Source: Apostichopus japonicus
Taxonomy: Eukaryota; Echinodermata; Holothuroidea; Aspidochirotida; Stichopodidae
Direction: 5' to 3'
Assembly: GCF_037975245.1 (NCBI RefSeq)
Contig: NC_092580.1
Coordinates: 6,668,501-6,732,500 of the forward strand
DNA length: 64,000 bases
Of the stretch, positions 47,650 through 61,100 are shown piece by piece. The notes under the pieces are model-generated. The model had not been told where the DNA came from. It worked only from the letters and a program-made list of their open reading frames with translations, and ran no database searches. Positions within the stretch are counted from its first letter, which is position 1, and every line of letters starts with the position of its first letter. The position numbers and the translations under genes were made by a program.

Positions 47650-48740
47650 TGGACAAAAAATAGCAAATAGTTTTTCAAAAATAAATAGTATATCTTTACA
47701 GCTGATCTATAGCTTTATAGCTGAGTGCATATGATATGATAAAAACAGTAAAATATTTTATAATAAAGACTATGTAAGATTGGATTAAGATCATCTCAGC
47801 AATACCAAAAATGTAACAAAAAAAAGCAAATAGTATTTCAAAAAGTAAATAGTATTTCTTTACAGCTGGTTTATAGCTTTATAGCTGAGTGCATATAATA
47901 TGGTAAAAACAGTTTAAAATTTTATAATAAAGACTATGTAAGATTGGATTAAGATCATCTCAGCAATACCAACAATGTAAAAAAAAAGCAAATAGTATTT
48001 CAAAAGTAAATAGTATATCTTTACAGCTGGTTTATAGCTTTATAGCTGAGTGCATATAATATGGTAAAAACAGTTTAAAATTTTATAATAAAGACTATGT
48101 AAGATTGGATTAAGATCATCTCAGCAATACCAAAAATGTAAAAAAAAGCAAATAGTATTTCAAAAGTAAATAGTATATCTTTACAGCTGGTTTATAGCTT
48201 TATAGCTGAGTGCATATGATATGATAAAAACAGTTTAAAATTTTATAATAAAGACTATGTAAGATTGGATTAAGATCATCTCAGCAATACCAACAATGTA
48301 AAAAAAAAGCAAATAGTATTTCAAAAGTAAATAGTATATCTTTACAGCTGGTTTATAGCTTTATAGCTGAGTGCATATAATATGGTAAAAACAGTTTAAA
48401 ATTTTATAATAAAGACTATGTAAGATTGGATTAAGATCATCTCAGCAATACCAACAATGTAAAAAAAAAGCAAATAGTATTTCAAAAGTAAATAGTATAT
48501 CTTTACAGCTGGTTTATAGCTTTATAGCTGAGTGCATATAATATGGTAAAAACAGTTTAAAATTTTATAATAAAGACTATGTAAGATTGGATTAAGATCA
48601 TCTCAGCAATACCAACAATGTAAAAAAAAAGCAAATAGTATTTCAAAAGTAAATAGGATTTCTTTACAGCTGGTTTATAGCTTTATAGCTGAGTACATAT
48701 GATATCTTAAAAACAGTTAAATGTTTATAAAAAGGACTAT
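47650..48740. repeat. 161-bp tandem satellite, about 7 units
   Basis: TACAGCTG begins units at 47697, 47861, 48022, 48182, 48343, 48504 and 48665, giving a period of 160-164 bp. Central units are nearly identical; the first and last are more diverged. It is very AT-rich and includes AATAAAG in each unit. It lies about 0.4-1.5 kb past the stop of gene 2. Confidence 0.92.
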
Positions 48741-49099
48741 TTAAGACTGGATTAAGAATATATGATTAAGAATATCGGGTTGTAGGCAACAACTAAACAA
48801 CTGAGTACTGAAAGTCTATAAATTTCATCTCAGCAAAATAAAGACGTTATATAAAAGATGAAAGCTCTGTCTTTTGACAGCACTTTATATCTGATTAAAA
48901 CAATATAGAAAATAAATGTAACAATGTTACCAAATAATTCTAAAAAGAATGAGATATGAACCATCCTTCATAATGTTTCATATTGATAAAGTAATTTCTC
49001 AAATTTATACGCAAACCAAAAGAGTCAATTTGAACGATGCTATACTATCCTAAATGGATTCATGGAGTAAATACATACAACCATTATAAACTAACATTG

Positions 49100-49105
49100 T
49101 TTATT
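49100..49105 (-). terminator. Poly-A signal of plexin gene 2
   Basis: AATAAA on the minus strand lies about 43 nt after the TAA stop of gene 2, followed by AT-rich DNA. Position and spacing fit a cleavage and polyadenylation signal for a short 3' UTR. Confidence 0.6.
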
Positions 49106-49147
49106 AATATTATTCAACGTATTATTTCTTTACAGTGATGCACAGTT

Positions 49148-52100
49148 TTAATAGATATCTAAGTAGGTTGGATGATCATAGCTTTCATTCTCAAATGTTT
49201 CCAATAGAGTCTTGATGCATTTTGCCTTTTCCTGGCCTGATTGGGTCTGATCTGTGTGTAGGACCTCACAGATCTGTAAGATCAGAGGTACCATAATTAA
49301 AAGTGATGCTCTAATATTGTGAATGTTGTACAGTTAATTCTTTAACATTGTAATATATGGGCAGTGAATAATAATAATATATATTTATCATCAAAATGTG
49401 GTCTTTTGTCCTGAGAGAACCAAGACATGGGTAACCCCAAACAGATAATATCTAGTCAAAAGTTCACAAATAGTAAACACTACTGTAATGGACAACAAAC
49501 AAACCTATAAAGATATTGAACCTAAATGATAGCACATTAACACATCCACTTTGCATATATTACATACAGTTGGAATTATCAATCCTGGTTTCTACTGCAT
49601 TATTTGACAATATTAATGATCTTGTGGATAGTGGATCCACAGGTTACCTTCTCCCTATATTCAACACTGCACCAAATTAACACTTACTTTGGTGTGCCAA
49701 ATATATCTGACAATTTATGAAATGGGGATGTTTGTCTGTAAATGAAAAGGAAAATTTATGGAAAATTTATTTAATAATCATAGTATTGTATTAACTTACC
49801 TGATCTCTGTGCTTATGTATCATCTGATACATTTGCCACAATACTGCTGTAATGTCAAACGAATCACCGAACATCTGTTTTAAAAGAGAAAAGAACAGCT
49901 AAATAGAGATATCGCATCAATGGTAGCATGAACTTGCTACCTGTTTTCAGTTACAATGTTTTCTGAATGAGAGCTAGAAATTTAAGTTTAAATTGTAAAG
50001 ATTAGTCTAACTAACTGCAGGATACTTGATTTTAATTTCACTAGCATATAGAACATTTATCTCCTATATTTTACTATAATTTCATGAAATCACACACAGG
50101 CCTACCAAGCAAATGTAGAACTGATATGGCTATTTATCATCATATAGCTAGTATCAGTATTAATGGCCTCTTAAATGGCCTTCCCAACTGCAAGATTAAA
50201 AATGCAACAAGTTCAAAACATGGCTGCTAATTAATTTAGTCCTGGGTAGGGATAGACCTGATAGTTCCGTGACCTGTTGTCAGAACTTCTCCATTTAGAC
50301 CCTGGCAGGAGAGTGCTTTAAGTTAGAGCAGCAGCTCCCTGGTTCTAGTAATAGGGAAATTCTCTATATACCTACTGTAGGTCCAATTGCAAAACTTTTG
50401 GCGAGTGTTAGTTTACTGTGGCGGGTCCCTGATTGTAGAACTGAACGAGCATCCAGGTGAAATTCAAAAATATTAAGCAGTTTAAATCCAAACTTAAAAG
50501 TTGGTATTCTTCTAGGTTCTAAGTTTTCTTTGTATTCCACTTTTTTGAACTTTTGTGTCGAATCTCTTGTTTTGTACAGCACATTAGATAACTCTTGGTT
50601 GATAGTACGCTATATAAAATGTATAATAATAATAGTAACATTTTAGAAAATATTTTGATGGTAAATTCCAATGTTGACTGACTAAACTATATCAAATCAG
50701 CATAGAGAAGCATTCCAGATGCTTGATACATTTTAAGGATCAATATCTGAGAAACCGGAATTGTTATAACCATCACTGCATGACACCAAAACTTTCAGCT
50801 TCTGTTGCACTGTGCCATATCTACTCTTAATTTTTGTCTTGGGTTCTCTTCAAATTGTGTGATGTACATAATGTTACCAAACATTGTAGTTCCATTGTGG
50901 GGGTATCTTTACCTCTTCCACTCTGCTGGTTCTTGAGTTCTCCTGGTTCAGTTTCTTCATCTGCCTTATATCACTGTAAAAGTGATCTAGTTTGGTGGAG
51001 TAAACTGGCAACAACTGCTTGTAAAGTTGATTGCTTGAAGAATGATCCTGGCAAGAATAAAAGTAAACTGTAACTGTCATTCTAATAGTTTAAGACTGGC
51101 TGTTCTGTTACCAGCATTTAACTATGACCATTTTACTAGTGAGCCCATCACCTTTTTGTTATAATGAGGTGTAATTGGACATGTCTGTCCTGATATTCTA
51201 CATATAGTTTTATACCTTTATATTTAGACTCTCAGGCTATTAATCAACTCCATATTGCTTGCATTAGTTTTAATTCATTAGATTTTACTCACATTTGACA
51301 CTTCTCTGCCTCTTTTGCATACATCTGTAAGTGTCTGAACAATAATCTTTAGACAAGCCTGTACGTAAATACAATCTTTGACATCATGAATGAGATGCAG
51401 TCTGTTGAGTAGGTCAGTCCAAAATCCCAGTGGCAAGCTGAAATACAAAAAATAACAACAACAATAAGAATAAAGACCAATAAACAAACCATTAATGTAA
51501 AGATCAATGAGGAAGGATGGATATTGCATATTCATAATTGATGAACCAGAGGTAGGGTGGCCAGACGTCTGACATTAGGCCGGACTGCCCGGTGCACTGT
51601 CCTCTATCAGGCATGATCTCTTTATACTGGATGTATGTATGTCTGGCATTACAAAGAAATGGATTTGAAGCAAAACTGAGCAATCCACATTCAATATTTG
51701 CAGAATCCTACAGTTAAACATTTGTAGTGTATAATTGACTACCATATATGAATGCACATGTATATGCCAACACACTTAGGCCTACTACTGACTGTGCAAA
51801 CAAGTATAATTTCTTTACAGTTAATATCTTGCCTAACTTCATATTATACCTGTCTTAAGTGATCTTCACTGGCTGCCTGTTCACCACCATGTCGAGTTCA
51901 AACTATTAGTACATGCATATAAATCCATTCATTTTCAAGCACCTCAATACCTAACTGATATGCTAACTGTGTACAAGCCTCACAGAACACGGAGATCGGC
52001 CAATTCCCTTACACTAGTGGTCCCCAGAGTAAGGACTGCTACATACAGCGAGAGACAATTGAACTTTGCTGCTGGCAAGCTATTGAATGCACTGCCAAAT

Positions 52101-55100
52101 AATATCCATGATGCCAAAACATTAGCCACTTTTAAGAATTTACCTAAAACTCACTTTTGCTTTTAGGAATTTCACGGTCAAGCAATATTGTTTTTAAAAT
52201 TATTCCTTAGAATATATATATAAATTTATATTTTTTATATTAATATTTAAAGGGTGTGAAGACTCGCGCAAAAAGAAACGTCTAATGCCGGTAATCTGAC
52301 CTAGTTTCGAATGAGGTGTAACAGAAGTGTTAGACACCACCATCGATCCCAAAAAATACACACACAGCTTGCTACCATCAGTAATTAGACACTAGTGTAC
52401 AGTCAGTACATACAGCTGCGGTCAATACCCACAGTACAGTTTACAAATTGTGCTTGGAGCACCAAATTGCATCTAAGGCCAGGTGAAAATGCAAAATTAT
52501 TTACAAAATGGAGTGGGTGTTGAAGTGTACTATATTGCACCAAATTGCATCTGAGGCCACCTGGTCATGCAAAAAAGTTCCAAAGGGGAGGGGGCCACCC
52601 CCTCCCCTTAAACCCCTCCCCCTAGGCCAGCCATCAGTCTTCAGCCCCCCACTCAAAAGTACCTTCCTACACCACTGATAAATAATAATAATATTATTAA
52701 CTGTATTGAAATCATACTTGTTCATTCTATACTTTATAGCCTAAAGAGAAGCAACGTGACACATGCTTCAAAAGAAAAAAAATACAGCGGCAGACATTTT
52801 ATCAAACTTAAATACTGTTTGGTTAAGCCAAATCTAGTTGTGAAATAATTGACCTTAAACTTGAAGAGGAAAGTAATATTTTGATCTTTGTTTGTTGCCA
52901 GCCAAGTATATATCTTCTGTGTGAAGGAAAGCCCCTTTGCTATTATGATTGTTCATACACAGAATGGGAATATGAACTTCTCATATCATCAAAAGGGTTT
53001 TGTAAAAAATAAATCTTGCGAGAATTACTTACATGTCATCCTTCCATCCTGCAGCAAGATTTGGATTCTTCAATTCAGCAGCTTTTTGATCGAACAAGTC
53101 AAAAATTTGCTTAATATTGACTAAGAAGGTATCATTACCAGCAGTCATGAATGCTGTAAACACATTGTTTACATACTTCTGAAGGGCAGTCTGTGGAGTC
53201 AAACAGGAATAATGTTTGGTTCTTAATGAAACCAAAGGAATGTAATATGCCTAGCTTTATGTAAATGTGAAACACGGCCATATGGTTCTCATTTAATCTG
53301 CACCTTTCTGCGGTCCTGGGGTGGGATTGGGGATTGGGGCAGAGGTACATTGGCAGAAGTGATTTCAGTTCAGCCTGAGTGTTTAGAATTTCAACACAGC
53401 AATAAGCTTTGGTAGCCACAAACTTAACTTAACTATACTTTACGACTATACAGGCTTTCTATCTTGTTTCCTGTTATATATATGGCATACGTCCCATCAA
53501 TGCATATTTTTCTTTGCCAACTTTGCAAAGCCAGCAAATCCATTCTTATACATGTCCATGTTTTAACGCTATACTGAAGCGCATTGAACAACTCTTGTTG
53601 GAGTCTGCGCTTTATAAGACTAGTTATTATTATTATTATTTGAAACATTCCTCTTATAAATTTCGAAGAATGTAATCATTTCAGTAAGACACAACAAATC
53701 AAACCTTAAAGATGAACGATAGTGATTTTTCACCATCGACGAAAAAATACGATTTTATTCAAGAGTATTCTAGTTGGTTTCCATTTTACACATGTGAAAA
53801 TTCAAGTCAATCCGATGTTGGGAAAGGCTTAAAAAAAATTCCTAAACTTGTTGATTTTTTAAACAAAAATTGGGCTTTTCGCGAAAAGCGATATGATGAT
53901 CACGTGATCTACAGTGACATGTGACGTCATTATGATGATAACAACGTGAGCTCTGCGTAGTGTACATCAGCAGTGTGCACTTAGTGTGTAAGTTTAGTTG
54001 CAACCTACTCTATATTGGACTCGACAAACCACGTAAACCACTAGCAAAATCCAAGAAATTGCGTTGTAGGGGGATGCAACAGAACGAATGTGGACTCTAC
54101 AATAAGTTTTCTTCAATTTTCCAAGCGGAAAAAGTAGTGAGAGATATCGGAAACTCTGGATACGATTTGTGAGGAGAACCAGGAAAGACTTCATCGCACC
54201 AGGAGTTTCTCATGGCAAGAATGTGAAAGTTTGTTCTGCCCACTTCACAGAAGATGATTCTCGGGCCCAATTGAAATTTGCATGTGGCAAGGTCAGTAAA
54301 GTAATAAAAGTTTGAAAGATTGATGCTTTTATGCCGCATTATTTTATATATATCCCGATAAATGCAACAGTAAGTGTTGGAACTGGAAGACATGTCAGAC
54401 GTGAACAACCTAATGACTATGTGAGGAGAGAATCCACGTGCAAATTTCAATTGGGGCATGGACGTCGCTTAGGCAGAGTTTTTTGGGGCAGAGATGTGTT
54501 CATACCCTCCAAACCACTTTAAATGTAATACGAATAGGAAATGTGTGTATGCTCGAGCGAAACAAAACATCGTGTACTACTTACGGTAGCGCCACACTGT
54601 CACTTATGTTTGCACAGTGTGAAAGTACCAAGGGCGTAGGAACCGGGGGTCTGGGGGGGGGCGCCAGCCTACCCAGTGAAAAATATGGAGGGGCGGAAGT
54701 ATCATTCCGCCCCCCCCCCCGCTTCGCAAGTCAGAAAACCCCTTTTTCATTTCCAAATGAGAAAAAAATCTCATTTGGAGCACCAAATTGCATCTAAGGC
54801 CAGGTGAAAATGCAAAATTATATACAAAATGGAGTGAATGAGTTGAAGTGTGCTATATTGCACCAAATTGCATCTGAGGCCACCTGGAAATTCCAAAAAA
54901 TTCCAAAGGGGAAGGGGACACCCCCTCCCCTTAGACCCCTCCCCCAGGCCGGCCATAAGTCTTCAGCCCCCCCCACTCAAAAGTACCTTCCTACGCCGCT
55001 GGAAAAGTACCGTTTGCGGAACTACGTGAAGTTGGGCTAGAATACGATTCCTCCTGAAGCCCAAACCACGAGGCATGCATGTGAATAAACGCAATAGGCA

Positions 55101-58100
55101 TTGCATGTAGTGAGAAAATTGTTCGAGCTCGACTAACAACTCGATTGAGTTCAAATGCGGTTGTATTTCAAGCTCAATGAAACCTTTCTGTTGGATTTAA
55201 TGACGCACGGAACAAGGAATGTTTATGTTTTACAGTAGGCCTAGTGCATACAAGCGAATCTACTTTGTTTAGAACTTGGATTTTCTTTCGGATGTTATAC
55301 TAATCTACGTTTGAGACTCTCATCACTATTGTTATTGTGCCAGTTTGACTGGTAAGTGAGCACATTCATACATCACTCTGTATAAAACCCGCCAAAAACG
55401 TGATCTTGAGATTTAGCCTACGTTATTTTGGGTCAGCTTGCGAGTTACCTCTTCAGATATTGGGAAATCGTTGCGAAATCGCCGCAAATTTGGTAAAAAA
55501 AAACTTGTAAACACGTGGTGAAGAAATCAAGAAACACTATGATATTCATTATCTATTTATGTCTTGAACATAACGCCGAAAATAACAGTTATGCTGACAC
55601 GAAATGCACGCACAGCTCCGTACTGAACAGTTCACAACAGAAAAGATCATCACAGTGACGTCATTCACTGACCTGAGGGCTGTTCAAGGTCGTTGCAGTG
55701 TTTGCAAATTCCTAAATTACGGAGGCGAAAAAACGATGTTTTAATTCCCTTTTTTATAACTTTCCGGTGTGCTATTTGGAAAATTAAAAAAATATGTTGC
55801 TTGGTAACATATAAACTACATTATATATGAAAATGAGAGATTTTTTTTCTGTCACTATCGTTCTACTTTAAATCCACCCTGTAAATGTAGCTCAGAAAGT
55901 TGATTTAATTTGATCAAAGTCAAGCAATTCCTCTCACCCTTGTTGCAGGCAAGTACGAAAGAACAGCCGCTGCTCCTTCCTCACGGTCAGAGATGACATC
56001 CTGATTACCTTCTTCTTTCATCTATAGAATAATGAACAGAGCATGAAACAGTAAATATATTATAAATAATATCATCTTAACATGAAATATTAAATGACAA
56101 CATAAACAAAAGGGCAGTCCACAGAGTTGCATATCTCATCGCCAGCAAACATGGATTTGAAATGAACAAATTGATTATTAGCCATGAATCTGGGAAAACA
56201 GATAAACTAAAACTTAAGATATTACTGAGTGATATGAACTTACAAGATGCCATATCCACAGTCCAAAGCCTGCTTCTGGTTCATCGTAAATATCTTCAGG
56301 ATCAGCTCCTGCTGAGAGAAGGTCACCAGTGAAGTATAAACAATAGTGAAAGATATTACATAACCAAACGAGGGAACAAACAACGTATTTTTTATTCTGT
56401 ACATCTGCCTTTCATTATTAAACATTTCTAAGTTACTTCTTAGCAAGCTTTTTTTATTCCAGGGTTTGATAACTCAGCAAAAATAAATATAAAAAAAATG
56501 AAACATCTAATACAAATCTTAAAATATCTAAACTATGAATGTTAGACATATTAGAGCTACAATATGGTATTGCTCTGTGATTCTCTGTGGTGAGGGTAGA
56601 TAAATTAATAAGTGTTATGAGTAGCCTGTGGTTTACTTACTTGGTACATTACTTGGTTGAATGTTGCCGTCTTTACGATGGTTTGAAGAATTAGGAGACA
56701 CAAACCCATCATTTTCTGCTAGTGAGAGACAAAATGAGTAAGCACAAAGATAATTGGTACCTAGTGTTTTGTGAGTCACATAACTACTTAAAATATTAGC
56801 TAAAATATAGAATGAAAGAATGTTATTTATATTTCACTATATATTTCACTTAATGAATATGCAAAGCTAGCTTTGTGCTTCTACCCAGACGAAAATAATT
56901 CCTGGCTTATAAGCAAGAGTCAAGGAAACCCTGAATTTCCCTGGATATCCAAGCTTTATTCCTGCCTCAGGTAGCCAGGATTTTGAAAGTCCAGCCTTTT
57001 CCTGGCATTACCCAGCCTCACAAGTCCACACTAGGCAGGAAAAGTGAGGGCAATGCTGTCCTGGTTAGGCAGGAAAAGCCAGGATTTTGAAAGTCCAGCC
57101 TTTTCCTGGCATTACCCAGCCTCACAAGTCCACACTAGGCAGGAAAAGCGAGGGCAATGATGCTGTCCTGGCTAGGCAGGAAAAGCCAGGATTTTGAAAG
57201 TCCAGCCTTTTCCTGGCATTACCCAGCCTCACAAGTCCACACTAGGCAGGAAAAGCGAGGGCAATGATGCTGTCCTGGCTAGGCAGGAAAAGCCAGGATT
57301 TTGAAAGTCCAGCCTTTTCCTGGCTTCACCCAGCCTCACAAGTCCACACTAGGCAGGAAAAGCGAGGGCAATGATGCTGTCCTGGCTAGGCAGGAAAAGC
57401 CAGAATTTTGAAAGTCCAGCCTTTTCCTGGCTTCACCCAGCCTCTCAAGTCCACACTAGGCAGGAAAAGAGAGTGGAATGCGGTCCTGGCTAGGCAGGAA
57501 AAGCCAGAATTTTGAAAGTTTGAAAGTTTGAAAGAAATCTTTTACCTCATATCTGGGTTTTCTATATTACTGTCAGTCACATATGGCAATATCAGTGTCA
57601 CATTAGCACAGTCTGTTACATAACTGATGAACAACATCCATTGTTAACCTATTCAGTAGCTATACCCAAGAGCAGCAACCATGTAAGGTGGTTACTGCAA
57701 GACTGTGATTTACATTTTCAAGTAACATTAGATGTGTGTGTCATGCAAAAAATAATGAAGAAATGCCTCCGAATTTGTTTCTGAAATGTTTTAGGCATAA
57801 TTAACTTTTGTAAACAATTCCATTCAATACACAGTGACAAAATTTCATACGAATTGCAAGAGATCTGGGAGCAGAAGGGAGAAAACCATGTTGATGACAA
57901 TTAAGCACTACAATATTCTAATATGTAGTATAGGCATTAAGATGATAAACAGTAATGAACAAGCTCTGCATTTGCTTTAAGTAACTTCTAGTCATGTTAA
58001 TATAGCAACAGCAGATATCAAATCTATACTCACCAGAGTCTGAAACTGTTGTCGTGTAACATCCATTTTTACCACCATCTGTAACTTGGAGCTTCTCTGG

Positions 58101-61100
58101 ATTTTCTGCAAATGAGATATAACAGTTCAGGAAAACTTGAAAGTATGTCATCATGGTTGACAGAAATCAAGAACCTAAAAAGAATTTTTTCATCTTTATA
58201 GCATCACATCAAAATGTAATTTTGATGTTCTGTTCCATAATAGATAGCATTACCATGTGTTTAGGTTATCACAGAGGAATAGATATGGTTAAACACTAAA
58301 GCCATTCCATAACTATGAGCATACCACAAACATCACAAAGACATTGCTTGTACTGTGATAAGTAAGGGAGCAGACCAACAACCATATTGACTTACCTGTT
58401 CGTATCTCTGGTTGAAGGTAACCATCTTTATCAACGCTGATATCTTCACTCACTTTTTCTCTAATGTTGTCTAAAAAGAAATGTAAAAAAGAAACAAGTT
58501 CAACATATTAGAATGTCAGCAGAGGTGTAAAGACTACTGTAGTGTCAATTCTCTTGCATCAACAAATTATGCTTTCGGAGAAAATGAAATCAGGGTATGT
58601 CATCATGGTTGGCAGATACCAAATTTAAAGGTTTCAAATGTAATTCGCCATTTTGCAGCAATTCCATGCTCTGTTCCATTACATAGAAAAATAAAGAGAA
58701 AATACATACATTTTCAATTGTAGACTGAATGCTATTCAAAGTGCAAATTAAATAGAGGTTCTTCATTTTGGTTTAGTGATCAAGGATAAAGCACTAAAGT
58801 AAATGAGGCTCACCTGTTTGTACATCTGGATGTAAGTAACCATCATTATCGACCCCAGTATCATTTACACTTAATTGTGTTTGATCATCTGAAGATAAGA
58901 TAATGTAAGAAGTGAAATCACCATGACAAAATAGCAAAAAGAAATACTTTAGTATGGACAGTCTTGAATGACAACAAGAAATATCTTTTTAAGGACCTGT
59001 GTTTGGATTTTGCCACTTGTCACATTTCCATACAATTGTTAAGTTAATTGTCACTCATTCCTCTCTTAAAATAGTTTTCCATCCTTGTTGCTGGTGTGTT
59101 CTTAAGAGGACACCATTGTCAACAACCCAAAGATGATCTGAGGTGTAGTGAATGTGATGATGGTTGTTAGTGATTTGATAAAGAGGATAAATATCTGTAT
59201 AGAAAGTGAAAACAAGGAGTATCTTGACATTGTCAGTTCTCATGGGCTTATCTTCCAGGACAGAGGATCTTGGGAGGGAGAGAACCAGCGACGTAGCCAG
59301 GAATTTGAAAGGGGGGGAGCACTTTTAGCGATTGATATGGATTTTCAAAGTTGTAGGTACGACTATCTGAGCGGAGCGCCACCATCGGTTGGCGCGGAGC
59401 GTACAAGAAAATTTTTGGTTTTACAAACCCCCCCCAGATGGCCAGAAACAGCCCTTCCCGAGTGTTCATTCTGGTTCCCTGGCCTCTTGCTAACTTGAGA
59501 CACCTCATTCAATATCACTTTTAACCCAAAAAACAAACGAGTTAAAATAGTACGTAATTTAATACTACATAATGTATATATTTAAAATTAGCAAGGTACA
59601 TGTACAGAGTAGTCTTCCTTTTCAACTTCTGATATTTGTATATACAAAGATAGGCCAGAAATGTCTTTGATACAACTACAGCCAGTACTTGTCTTTGATA
59701 CAACTGTAGCTGGTATGTTTGTATGTATGTATATGTATGTATTTTAGATCCTCCTGTAAGCAGGAACTCGCGAAGAAGCCTCATAGGCTTATCAAAGCCG
59801 CAAGCTGACCGAAGTCAGTCTCTTGCATTCATATTTAGCATCCATAATTATGAATTGTTAATTGTCAACAACTCTGTAACTGGACGACATACATTAAGCT
59901 GGGAGTGACTCGAACCGGGGACCTTATGATTGAAAGGCACCGGCGTTAACCACTGAGCTAACACTCCAAGGTAGTAAATGTTTAAGTTAGCCTAATAAGA
60001 GAAGGCGAGCGCTATCCGACGATTGCCATCTGATGCAAATTTCTCAACTGTTTTCTCAACTGAAATATTATTTGCGTAAACGGGTTCTTAACTAGATGTT
60101 ACTACTGACAAGATCGGATCCTAGTCTTTTTCGGCGGGTAGAGTGTTGATTGAAACGACACGCGATAGAAATGACAGCCTAGATGACAGAAGAATAGGTC
60201 ACCAATAATTTGGCCATATTCTTGCTACGTTCATTTCTATAGTTTTTCCTGTCTAGAATCTTAAACTTGTCCAGCAAGCTTATGGATTTGAATTTTGGGT
60301 GTATTTTTAAAAAGGTAACTTGCCCAAAATGTGTAGGCCCGGGCCTGCAGTGCTACATACTGGCTACGCCCCTAATCATATGATATCTTATTATCAGCAG
60401 ATTTTGTTTCCTGTTTGAATTCTTTTACATGTTCTTATACGTAATATATCAGAAAGACAAACATAGTGCCCTTTTACAATTTTTCCAGTAGGATGATTCT
60501 TGTTTATTGTCCAATGTCTGGACTTTAATACATTTGACGAACTTAACTGATGGACAATATAAACCTTCATATTTTGTAATATAGCCAGATATGCAGTGGT
60601 CTAAAAAAATATCGTTATCGCAGTGTATTAGCAGTGTAATAATTATTTATAGGAAGTGCGTATCACGATTGCTAGCTTAGCTTCATAACATGCTCTTCGT
60701 GCAACAACTTAGGACAAATCAAAGAAAGGATGAGAACGAACGTTGTCGACGTTGTTGTGCATACTGTTCGTGACATAAGGCAATATATATGTTATTACGC
60801 TGTGGCCAACTGTAGGCTTGTAATAGGCTATAGGCTAAATTTAGCTAATTGCATCTGCCAAACTAAGTAAGTAGTTCAATCAGTAGGCGGGAATGTTACT
60901 ACAATTATAATCGAGTTAATGGAGCTGACGAGTATTCAAGATCAAAAGAGCACTGACAAAATACCATGCTAAAAAACGAGTTTTTAAACATTTTTTTCGA
61001 AACTGAAAGGGGGGAGCGGTCGCTCCCCCTGCTCCCCCCCTGGCTACGTCCCTGGAGAGAACACTTTGAATGGCTATGTGTGATGAAGGATAATAAGTAT

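Noticed and set aside
47650-48740. CRISPR-like array
   Set aside because: Units of 161 bp repeat in full with no unique spacers, in a eukaryotic intergenic region; this is a satellite.
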